Below, piece after piece: positions 1 to 9,535 of a stretch of 64,000 bases of DNA; position 1 is the stretch's first letter, and every line of letters starts with the position of its first letter. A program made the position numbers and the translations under genes. Source of the stretch: Gymnopus androsaceus JB14. Taxonomy: Eukaryota > Basidiomycota > Agaricomycetes > Agaricales > Omphalotaceae. The notes under the pieces are model-generated. The model was not told where the DNA came from, ran no database searches, and saw only the letters and a program-made list of their open reading frames with translations. The stretch is taken from positions 62,001 to 126,000 of the forward strand of contig ML769455.1 in the NCBI GenBank assembly GCA_009733575.1, given 5' to 3'.

Positions 1-2006
1 CGCCTTTTCCGACGGGTACAGCATCGTTCCTCTTCCCGCTGCTCAAGACCACAAACGCATCGGTGACGGCGACGTCGGTCCCAACACGGGTGGAATGGGT
101 GCTTATGCTCCTGCACCAGTTGCTTCCCCTACAATCATGAAACGCGTCATGGATGAATCTCTCCGACCTACCATCGACGGCATGCGCAAAGACGGTTTCC
201 CATTCGTCGGCATGCTCTTTACCGGGTTCATGCTGACTCCAAATGGACCCAAAGTACTAGAATACAATGTCCGTTTCGGAGATCCCGAGACTGAAGCTTT
301 GATGCTTCTTCTCGACCAAAAGGCTGATTTAGCAGCCATTCCTACTTGTAAGTAACTGGTCATTTTCACTCGATGCACCGATATCTCACTCTCCTTAGGC
401 TTGTGCAGAACACCGTCTTGACAGCGTATCCATCCCTGTACGAACCGGCGTCGCGGTTTCTGTTGTACTCGCTTCCGCGGGATACCCAGGAAGCTATCCC
501 AAAGGCAAGAAAATTCAGATTGGGGAAATACCTCCAAGTATGTCCGTAGCTACATCAATTGTCCAGTACTAACCCGATAATACTCAGATGCCGTCGTATT
601 CCATGCTGGCACAGATTCAAATTCGGGAGAGATCTCCACGGCAGGCGGTCGTGTATTGGTAGCTACGGCTTATTCGTCCACATTAGAAGAGGCCTTGAAG
701 CTAGCCTACCAAAGCGTAGATCAGGTATCTTTCGAAGGTAAAACATACAGACGAGATATTGGACATCGGTGAGTCTCTAACAATACGTAGTACTTTTTCT
801 TAACCAATTAATCGCAGAGCATTAAACATCTCCGGTACAAAAAAAGGTCTAACATACGCAGAGGCCGGCGTATCAGTAGACGCAGGCAACTCTCTTGTAG
901 AAGCTATCAAACCCTACGTGCGATCTACTCGTCGAAAAGGCGCGGATGCCGAGATTGGTGGTTTCGGTGGCGTCTTTGATCTTAAAGCAACAGGATATAC
1001 AGATCCTGTTCTTGTGAGTGGTACGGATGGTGTCGGTACCAAGCTTCGCGTCGCGGTGGATGCTGGAATTCATGATACCGTTGGTATGCGAAAAAATACG
1101 TTTCCAAGTTCTGATTCTCAAACGACTGGATTAAACGCAGGTATCGATTTGGTCGCCATGTCTGTGAACGACCTTCTAGTGCAAGGCGCCGAACCCCTCT
1201 ATTTCCTAGACTACTACGGCTGTAGCAAGCTCGACGTTCCTGTCGCTTCTCAAGTGATCAAGGGTATAGCCGAAGGTTGTCGACAGGCCAACTGTGCATT
1301 GATTGGAGGTGAGACGGCTGAAATGCCAGGAATGTATCAGCCTGGTTAGTGTTTCATTTCGTTCTGGTTTTGACTCGCGTGCCAAACTTTGCTTTAGGGG
1401 ACTACGATCTTGCCGGGTTCGCGGTTGGTGCGGTAGAAAGAACACAGATCTTACCCTCCAACGATATCACCGCCGGTGATGTACTTCTAGGCGTTGCTTC
1501 ATCTGGTCCTTCATTCCAATGGCTTTTCTCTCATCCGAAAAATCCTCGAGACTACGGGCCTGTCTTATTCTGCTCCTTGTCCATGGGACTCTTCGCTCAC
1601 CCTTGGCAGGGCTTTACTAGAGCCTACCGCGATCTACATCAAGCAAGTTCTTCCCGTGGCGCAAGCAGGTCTTATCAAGGGTATGTCACATATCACAGGT
1701 GGAGGGTTCATCGAGAACATCCCTCGCGTACTCCCGCAAGACCTAGGCTGCTCGATCGACGCATCGAGCTGGGAGCTCCCGCCCGTATTTCGTTTTCTCA
1801 TGAAGCAGGGCGGTGTGGAGCCCTTGGAGATGGCAAGGACATTCAATAATGGTATTGGTATGGTCGTTATTACCAGCCCGAACAATGCTTCTGCTGCAGC
1901 GGAGGCCTTGCGCAAGGCAGGGAGTGCAGAGATATATCAGATCGGGGAGGTTACGTCCAAGCCGGGAGTAGCGATGGAGAACATACATGTATGGTCACCG
2001 ATGTGA
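1..2006 (+). CDS. ADE5,7: Bifunctional GAR synthetase / AIR synthetase (purine biosynthesis), 5'-partial
   Basis: This is the fungal fusion of phosphoribosylamine-glycine ligase (GARS) and phosphoribosylformylglycinamidine cyclo-ligase (AIRS), which catalyse steps 2 and 5 of de novo purine synthesis in the cytosol. The window opens inside the GARS ATP-grasp domain ([13 protein letters not shown], then [14 protein letters not shown]). AIRS begins near 915 with [12 protein letters not shown] and [11 protein letters not shown], continues with [13 protein letters not shown] and [13 protein letters not shown], and stops at 2004-2006. Introns that restore the family sequence lie at about 348-398, 538-587, 769-817, 1084-1140 and 1345-1397. 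The 1084-1140 intron is 57 nt without a stop, so retention would stay in frame. Two single-base problems are visible. The intron-1 exon junction needs one T fewer at 346-347. One C at 1508-1509 is extra, because SSG is followed by LHSNGFSL only after its removal. Family identity is certain; both breaks look like homopolymer errors. Confidence 0.95.
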
Positions 2007-2550
2007 ATTCAGAGATTACAAAGGTGTAAAGCGAGCAGGGACGTAATGACAGACAGAAACTGTAAAAGTGGCGAGTCCACATAAGTAACTGCAACAGAAT
2101 AGCGGACTAGAAAGGCATAGAAGAGACAGTACACAGCGATCGCGAACGGAAGATCGTCTGTGAATACCAATAAGTAACAGTTTTAGTGTAGGTATATATA
2201 ATAACAACGAGAAAATGAAGGTGGCAGAGGTGTACTCGAGATACAGATGCTCGAGATAATTACATATCTACACAAAAAAAAATATTAAACAAACATGCAC
2301 GAAGGTAAAAGGAAAACAAGCGAGAAAGGATATGCATTGAAAAGAGGAGCATTGTTTAGATAGTGTATGCGCAATGAGCTGACGTGCGAGACTGGGGTAG
2401 ACTGAGGATGATAAATGTAGCAGATTGTAAACAGGTTGCTGTAGCAAGCGAATGAGATAACCCAAGATAAAGAAAGGAAAAAAAGACGAGCAAATACAAC
2501 CAGCTTAGTGTGGCAGTCCAAAGACAATATCTATAGTGTCAGGTTACCCT
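2007..2550. other. Intergenic, convergent 3' ends
   Basis: This stretch lies between the ADE5,7 stop and the stop of the minus-strand ankyrin/CCCH gene. It is A-rich on the plus strand, with runs such as the A tract near 2272-2281, as expected for two 3' UTRs facing each other. The short open frames here have no recognisable family and I do not call a gene. Confidence 0.6.
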
Positions 2551-4633
2551 TTAAGCAGATACGGACACCTCAGATGCCATTTCTGCAGATCCATTAGCGG
2601 CAATGGTGGCGAAGGAAATGGGTAATTTTTGAGTGGCTGCTAAAGAAGGCTGGGGACCCACATTCGCTTCAAAGTCCTGTGAATATAATCAGTATACGAT
2701 GCATAAAATTCGCCAAAAAAAAAAAGATCCAACCTTGACGGAGCCAGACTCTGAAGATGTATGGGTCCCGTTTGCCATAGGGAAAGCATCTTTTCGGGGA
2801 GGGGCAGGCGCCTGTAAAATCTGAGCTGCAGTCGGCCCATTATGGCTGGGAAAGTATCCGTTTGCGCTGCTAGATTTTGCAGATGGCGAGGCTAAATTAC
2901 CGAGAACAGGGAATTCGTCTGCATTGGGAACGCGCTGCTGTTTCATTGGTGGTGGAGGGCGCCTGTGGTTGTTTGAACCGTTGGGCCCGTTTTTGAAACC
3001 CTGAGGTCGGTTACCGGCTCTTAGCTCTGGCTTTTCGGGAGCATGTCCATTCTGAGGGCGAGTCTAGGTAAAGTGCATGCGTTAGCGACTCGAAAGATTT
3101 ATCGCATATATGATCACTTACATCTCTGACTGAGAGAGCCGCCATTTTTGTGTCAAGACCGTTAGCATTACTGCCGTTGTTGAAATGGCCGCGGGAAGCG
3201 CGAGGTGCTCCTCCCCTGCCAGCAAACGGGCTGCCGTGCTGGGGAGGGAAATCCGCCGGAAGAACATGAGGGAAACGGCAGTCATCCCTAAGAACAATCA
3301 GGATCCAAACAAAAATTATACACCTCAAAAGATAGACCATACCCGTTCTTGCATCTACCGGCTGGGTAGAATATGCATGGCGGTTTACGAGAGCCAAAGG
3401 AGCCTCGACGCATACTACCCCGGCGAATATGTCCAGCAGTCTCACGAGGTGGTCCCGGTGGGCCAGAGGGAGTGTAAGCATCTGGCTGCGGGTTTAAGGG
3501 CGGAGACTCGGTAACATCGTCAGGGTAGCTAAGTGGTAGAGGAACAGGAGGATACTGAGGAACTCCATTAGTTTGTACAGTAAATGGAGCGGGTGGAGAA
3601 GTGCCGTTGTACATCGCTGGAGGCAGGGTTGCTGCTGAGGTGGTAAGCGGCTGATGGTATACCGGGGGAAGGGGAGATGTGGTCATGGGCAGAGGTCCAG
3701 GCTGAGGATATGGACTGGGAGAGCCAACTGGCGATACAGCAGCATAAGAAGCTGGCGGCGGGCCATTGGGACTGAAAGGTTGAGGAGGAGGTACCATTTC
3801 AGATGGTGGAGGACCATTTGTTGGTGAAAGGAGAGGATTCATACCGTTAGGCGGAGGAGGAGGTTGAAAAGAAGGTGGAGGCATGGGATAATAATTAGGA
3901 GGGTAATTAGCGTTCATAGGATCGTAAGGAGCCGGATATTGAGCAGGAGGTGGAAGTGGACCTGATAAGTATGGACCCTGAGGGTGCGCAAAATAGCAGG
4001 AAGTACCATATCGACATGCAGGATAGTACCTGCAAGGGATCAGACGAGCAATTTCAGGCGGAGGCAAATTCCCGGGACCTGGAGCAGTCATCGGCTGTCC
4101 TTCAGCGTGAGGCTGAGGGTAGTAAACGGGGCCCTCAGGCGGCGACGGATTGTAAGCGGGATAAAAAGGGTAGGGAGCAGGGGGAGGAGGTGGATAAGCA
4201 TCGCCGTTTGCTTCGGGATAAAATCCATTTTCGTTGGGTGGCGCTGCGGACATACTATTGGCGTGAGCAGCGTTTAAAATTTCCAAGATGTTTGGATCCT
4301 GCGTGTAGCTATGCGGGGGACCTTGGCTGGAGGCGCTAAATGGGTCAGCACCTAGAGGCTCATCAGTTAAGAGTCGGAGAAAAGAGAAATCTTCGCACCG
4401 TGAGCTAACAATACCTGGACCACTTCAATGTGTCCATTTTGCACTGCGAGAATGAGCGGTGTGACTCCAGTGTGATCTATAATGGTACAAACGAAATTAA
4501 AAATCTTCGACACGCGACAAAAGTTTTAAAACATACCTTTCACGTTGACATCCACGCCGGTAGCAGTCTTTAAGATTTCGTGAACGTCCTCGAGACGACC
4601 TTCTGACGAAGCTTTCCAGAGTGCTGATACCAT
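2551..4633 (-). CDS. Ankyrin-repeat and tandem CCCH zinc-finger protein, probable RNA-binding regulator
   Basis: The chosen ATG is at 4631-4633; the protein starts MVSALWKASSEGRLEDVHEI, the first ankyrin helix pair. A second ankyrin unit follows after an intron (DHTGVTPLILAVQNGH, then EVVQVLLAHGA). The middle is a long proline-rich stretch. Two CCCH fingers are visible: CRYYPACRYGTSCYFAH (C-x5-C-x5-C-x3-H) and, across an intron, CIFYPAGRCKNG joined to DDCRFPH (C-x7-C-x5-C-x3-H). The C-terminus is Asn/Pro/Ser-rich and stops at 2551-2553. Fungal and plant proteins with ankyrin repeats plus tandem CCCH fingers usually bind RNA or act in mRNA regulation. The exact role is not shown here. The gene is transcribed toward ADE5,7. 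No frameshift was needed in the parts I spliced. Confidence 0.85.
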
Positions 4634-5317
4634 AACCCGACAAATGAATCTGAAGCAAGCACGGAAAAAATAGGAAGTAAGAGCGAGAGAACGTAAAAGA
4701 TTTCGATTTTTGTCGGCCTTGAGAATGAAAAAAATATCTTTCCCGGACCGTGATCTTTACGTAAGTAATCTTATTATCGATCTAGCGCTTAAACGGAAAC
4801 GGCCGTTGTTGTGTGGCACTGGCTATCGACTGAGATTTACTGCTTGCTTACTGCCAGGGACCTCAGCTCTTTGTTTAAAACTTTGATGCATACTACAGCA
4901 ATTAGAACATCCAAGGCCAAGATCATTGCAAGGCCAAGGTTGCTCGGAACATGTAGGGTCGTATGTGAAACGCGCTCGGAATCGGAGTCCGAGACACGTC
5001 GATATATTAGTACACTCGGCTTACTATGATCATCTTCGTTCCAATTTGGGAACTGGTACCCGACAAGCTCTGAAATACGACTTTCTTTGCCTTTCCGCGA
5101 ATGCGGAGGCCGGAGGGAAAAGACATCTGTCAAAAACAGAAATTGATTATGTCGTCTCTTGAGCGCAGATGATCTCCTGAAGTTGTCCAAAAGAAAATCA
5201 CTCAGCCGTCGAATCACCGTATGATGTTCTACTGTAGCCAAAATTCACCAAAGACTTCTTGCGTTGCAAGATTAAGAGATATATTATACGCGCAAGTAAT
5301 TATCCGTACTTATTCTA
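4634..5317. other. Intergenic, no supported gene
   Basis: The region is upstream of the ankyrin/CCCH gene and downstream of the GPD gene. It holds a 134-codon minus-strand open frame (4837-5241) with one hydrophobic stretch near its C-terminus. That frame has no recognisable family, no introns and no codon pattern distinguishing it from chance, so I do not call it. Confidence 0.5.
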
Positions 5318-6921
5318 TCAATCCAGTCCAAGCTTTTTCAAGAGTTGTTTCGCCGGGCCACCTGCAGTAGGAGGGAGGTCTAATTCTTTAGTAGGTGGGA
5401 GCTCCATAAGCTCTCGTACAGCGGTCTGAACGTCCTTGCCTGGGAACCGAGAATTAGCGATAGGTATCAGGTTGTCGAGGTGATAAGAAGTACCTCCATA
5501 CAACACATCATAAACCTATATGGGCAATCAGTGTCAACACTTCATTACAAGTTCCTTGACTCACGGTAGTCGCAATTGGTGCTTGTACCCCTAGCTTTTG
5601 AATTATCTCGTTAAGACCCTTGGTAGTGGTCACTCCCTCCGCAACACTTCCCAATGTATTGGTGATGGAATCTAGGCTTTCACCTTTACCTAGCCTATAC
5701 CCAACGGTATAATTTCGACTGTTGGGTGAGCTGCAGGTCAGGAAGAGGTCTCCCACTCCCGCCAACCCCAAAAATGTCAGCGGAGAAGCACCGTATGCAG
5801 TACCTATACAAGTCATTTCAGACAAGCCTCGAGTTATAATCACTGTCAATGAATTGAGCAACTGCTTAGCCGAAACGATAGAATCTGAAAGACGAACTTG
5901 CTCTGGTATTGTTCTGGAATCCGAGGCCATCAGCAGCGCCAGCCGCAATAGCATAAACATTTTTCAATGCTCCGGAAAGCTCAAGTCCAATGGGATCGTT
6001 CCCGGTATAGCTGTGGAGGAGAAATAATTCAGCAAACTATAGGTTGTCGCGTTTGCAAAAAAAGTAACTTACCATCGAAAATGAGGCTGATGGAAAAGTA
6101 GCGCCGCGCGCTGGGCCTCCGAATCAGTAAAGGACGCCACGGAGACGGAAGTCGGTTGACGTTGAACGACTATAGGATATATGCGTCAAAAAAAAAGCCA
6201 CGAGGGTTATACACGCGCAACTAACTTTCTTTGGCAAAAGATGGGCCTGACTAGTAGAGAAGCGAACGCGTTTTCAAGGCTTGAGCCGGACGAACAGCCT
6301 TGATACGTACAATAAATGTCGCTGCCTTGGCTATTTCAGCCCCACAGGTATCTGCGATGATTTCCAGAGTTAGAGCGTGTGTGCCGACCTCAATACCCTT
6401 GTTCACAAAGATGAGCAAAGGCCGCTTTTCTCTGTCCGGATGCAAGTGCAACTTTGTGAGGTTTTCTCTGTAAACCTCATGAGTTGAGCATTGAATATGA
6501 GCGTATGAATGCGATCGAACGATTACCTCAAGAACTGTGTAGGGATTGCAAAAAGCAGTACATCCATCTGATCAATGAGATCCTCTCCAGGTAGTTCGGG
6601 TCCAACAGCGGTAATATTTGCGGAGAATAGGTGATCTTTGAGGTATGCGGGATTTCGATGCGATTTGTTCAGAGTATTCACTACTTCCTCTTGTCTAGAC
6701 CACAAAAATACTTCATGGTCCGAGTCTCCGAGATGGTCAGCTAGGCAGCTCCCAAAATTTCCACCTCCAAGTATCAAGACTTTGCGAGTAGGGGAGAAGG
6801 AGCGAGTAGGGGAAGGCATGAATAAAGGGCGTCGTTCTAATGCGTTTCTATGAGGAAAGCTAGTGCTGAAACAAACTCTAGGAGAAAAGAGGCGAGGTGA
6901 AGGTTTGACTTTAAGAAACAT
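5318..6921 (-). CDS. Glycerol-3-phosphate dehydrogenase, GpsA/GPD family
   Basis: It converts dihydroxyacetone phosphate to sn-glycerol-3-phosphate with NAD(P)H, feeding glycerol and glycerolipid synthesis. The Rossmann motif is [17 protein letters not shown] near the N-terminus. [22 protein letters not shown] and [19 protein letters not shown] give the catalytic region. [19 protein letters not shown] and the C-terminal helical domain follow. Several short introns are needed, including one splitting RA from [11 protein letters not shown] near 5830-5880. Two starts are possible. ATG 6817-6819 ([10 protein letters not shown]) gives a cytosolic-looking protein. ATG 6919-6921 adds 34 residues that are Arg/Ser/Phe-rich and nearly free of acidic residues, resembling a mitochondrial presequence. 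The GGGNFGS loop is closer to the bacterial-type GpsA branch than to yeast Gpd1. It is divergent from SED5. Confidence 0.9.
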
Positions 6922-7049
6922 ACATGAGGTTGGAGAAAGCTGACGTACATATAATTAAATAAGCGCCGGTATTCCACGTTGGCTCTCCACCTCCATCTTA
7001 TTATTCTTCTCTTGCTAGAAATTGTCTCTCTTTTAAACGCCAAAGAAAT
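6820..7049. promoter_or_regulatory. Bidirectional promoter region GPD / SED5
   Basis: The start codons of two divergently read genes are 128 bp apart (ATG at 6921 and 7050), or 230 bp if the internal GPD start at 6819 is used. All promoter elements for both genes must lie in or overlap this stretch. I see no clear TATA box or known binding-site array. Confidence 0.4.
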
Positions 7050-8341
7050 ATGCCGGTACAGGATCGCACCAATGAATTCAACACCTGCGTAGACTCCATA
7101 ATCAGCAGGTCTTCTATGCCTTCTCGTAGAGACGCAAAGCAGAGGCTACTGCAGAACGGAAAATCCTCCCCCAAGTCCGAGTTTTCGCGTATGGCTTCGG
7201 GAATAGGGAAGGATATAAGCAGTACCAACATCAAGCTGGGCAAATTATCGCAGTGTACGTGCTATCTTTTTCTCTGGAGTATATCCGTTAACCATTCAAT
7301 AGTGGCCAAAAGGAAAACATTATTCGATGATAGACCGGTCGAAATTAGCGTGTGCTTATTCTTTTGTGCTCTGCAATATGAATAGTAATCCCATTCACTG
7401 CAGGAACTCACCTTCATAATCAAACAAGACCTTGCCGGAATCAACAAGCAGATTGCGACTCTTCAGACCTATGTCAAACAGAAAAGAGCCCAAGCGGCAA
7501 AAGAAGATGGGAAACAGGTCGACGAACATAACAAGAATGTCGTGACGCTTCTGCAGAGTAAACTGGCCGACACAAGTGTGGCTTTCCAGGAAGTACTGGA
7601 GGTGCGGACTCAGGTACGTTTCAATCTGTCATCTTCATCTGGCCACATATTGAACGTTTTGTAGAACATGAAAGAATCCAAAGACCGGACAGAACAGTTC
7701 ATGTATACCGCCTCATCTGCTGCCCAACCTCCTTCCAGTAGGTCCTCCCCCATCATCCTTGAACCTTTGTCTAATTCCGTGATAGATTCCGTCCTTTTCA
7801 ATCCTCGGGGAGACCCCATGGGCGACGGTAGCCCAAGCCGCTTTGACTCGAAGCGACCTCAGAATGGAGATGTGCTCGCTTTGAACTTGGAAGCGGCAGA
7901 AGAAGGGACTGGTTCGCAGAACGGAGGGGCTTTCATGCAAATGCAAATGGTGGAACAACAGGTATGTCCGACTTGTATACTCTTTGGTTTCTGGTTCTCA
8001 CTTCAAAGCTAGGATTCTTACATACAATCGCGGTCAGTTGCGATACAATCCATCGAGTCTACCATCGCAGAACTTGGGCAAGTTTTCGTGCAACTAGCCA
8101 ACATGGTTGCCGAACAAGGAGAGACTATACAGCGTATAGATGCAGATACGCATGATATAGCGACGAATGTCAGCGGGGCACAACGAGAATTGCTCAAGTA
8201 CTACGCCAACATATCGAGTAACAGATGGCTTATGCTAAAAATATTCGGAGTTCTCATCGTTTGTGTACGTGTTCATGCTGTCCTCCCCCAGACAAGACTA
8301 AAATTTTGCTTCAGTTCCTTGTGTTCATTCTAGTTTCATGA
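7050..8341 (+). CDS. SED5: Syntaxin-5-type Qa-SNARE of the Golgi
   Basis: Sed5 is the Golgi t-SNARE for ER-to-Golgi and intra-Golgi vesicle fusion. The protein begins MPVQDRTNEFNTCVDSII, the Sed5 N-peptide (DRTxEF) that binds Sly1. The junction LAKRKTLFDDRPVEIS joined to ELTFIIKQDL is a family hallmark and spans two introns. The SNARE helix carries the central glutamine in MVAEQGETIQRIDADTHDI. A single C-terminal membrane anchor follows (WLMLKIFGVLIV, then FLVFILVS), with the stop at 8339-8341 after a last intron. Length is about 350 residues, normal for the family. The gene converges on NOP6, whose stop is only about 117 bp away. Confidence 0.95.
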
Positions 8342-8457
8342 GGATTCCCAGTCGCTGGGTCGACATTTGACTTATTTTACTTTACGCGTATGCACACGGA
8401 CTATACATAATATGATTATAGGATTCTATGGAACAGAATGCTCGAAAGCGGTCTACC

Positions 8458-9476
8458 CTACCCTACAGGTATTGCATTTACTCCCGTACCCCATTCTTTT
8501 GAGCGTTGTGGACGGCCTTTCTTGCTGTGTTTCTTTCCTCCTCGATGTACAGCACCATCGTCAGAGTCACCGACTGTCCACGTCTTTTTGGAACCTGGAG
8601 CTCCTCCAAGACCCGAGGTCGCGGAATATCTTTGAGGATGAGAAGTGTTCTCTCCGTTCTTTTCTTGGCGATCCTTCTGTAACTTGTGTGAATTCTAGCA
8701 ATGAGAGATGGAGCGCGCGAACCTACCCTCTCTTCATGCAACTTTTTATTTCGTTCATTCACCTTCTTCAACCGTGTGCTACCTTTTCCGCCACCTCCTG
8801 CAGTGAGCTCAACGTTTATAGCACGCCCGTCGAGTTGTGATTGGTGAAGTTTCAGAGCTTGTTGGAGGGCGTTGCGATGAGTAAATTCAAGGAATGCGCA
8901 TCCCTTTGACTTGTTCATTGTTGAGGTTTTAGGCGTTAGCAGGCGTACTGATGGTGGTGGATCTGCGTACGAACAGTGAGCGCATGCCAGGTGCAAGCCA
9001 AGTCAGTAAGATACATACCGCACGCAGCGAAGTGCTCTTTTATTGAATCTAGAGATGTTGTGTACTTGAGATTACCTGCAAAGTAGAATGAGGGTTGCGT
9101 TCATATATTGATATGTAGGAAACTGACCAACGAAGAGAATAAACCTCTGTTTTTCATCGTTGGCCTTCTTTTTCTTTTTGGGTGCATCCTGCTCGATTTC
9201 TTCGCTCTCTTCCACCCCCGCATCCGAGTCTCGCTTTCTCTTTTTGTTCGCAGCAACATCGACAGCTTTCCCTTTTCCCTTGTCTTTCTTCGTTGCAGCA
9301 TCCTTTCCTTTCTTCTCCGGAAGAACAGTCCCACTCTCCATTTCAGCATCCTCCTCAACATCAAAGCCTTTGCTTTTATCGACATCATCCTCAACGGCAT
9401 TTTTGCGGGTCCCTTTTCCTTCTCGGTATGCGATAGCTTTCTTTTGTTTTTTCGTGAGTTTTGGTGCCGAAGCCAT
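8458..9476 (-). CDS. NOP6: Nop6-like nucleolar RRM protein, ribosome biogenesis
   Basis: Nop6 is a small RNA-binding factor of early 40S (90S pre-ribosome) assembly in the nucleolus. The N-terminal third is a Lys/Glu-rich nuclear region (start MASAPKLTKKQKKAIAYREG at 9476). One RRM follows: RFILFVGNLKYTT across an intron, SVRLLTPKT, and KGCAFLEFTHRNALQQALKL. Next comes INVELTAGGGGKGS and the ERNKKLHEER helix. The last intron (donor after the AGG of HEER) shifts the frame so that the tail reads KDRQEKNG, then RYSATSGLGGAP and KEWGTGVNAIPVG with a TAG at 8458-8460. That tail is typical of fungal Nop6 homologues. The longer open frame that ignores this intron is not the real C-terminus. Confidence 0.88.
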
Positions 9477-9535
9477 GAGAGAGAAAGATGAAATCAGTCG
9501 TGTGAAAAATCGAATAACCGAAACTCTTTACCTCG
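9477..9535. promoter_or_regulatory. 59-bp divergent intergenic NOP6 / cullin
   Basis: Only 59 bp separate the initiator ATGs of NOP6 (minus) and the cullin (plus). Transcription starts and 5' leaders of the two genes must overlap or reach into each other's coding region, unless the real cullin start lies further downstream. Confidence 0.45.

Noticed and set aside
4837..5241. 134-codon minus-strand frame with one hydrophobic segment
   Set aside because: No recognisable domain, no introns in an intron-rich genome and no partner exons. A single hydrophobic stretch is weak evidence.
8478..8705. Longer Nop6 C-terminus reading straight through the last intron
   Set aside because: Splicing at the GTAGGT donor gives the family ending WGTGVNAIPV; the read-through version has no such similarity.
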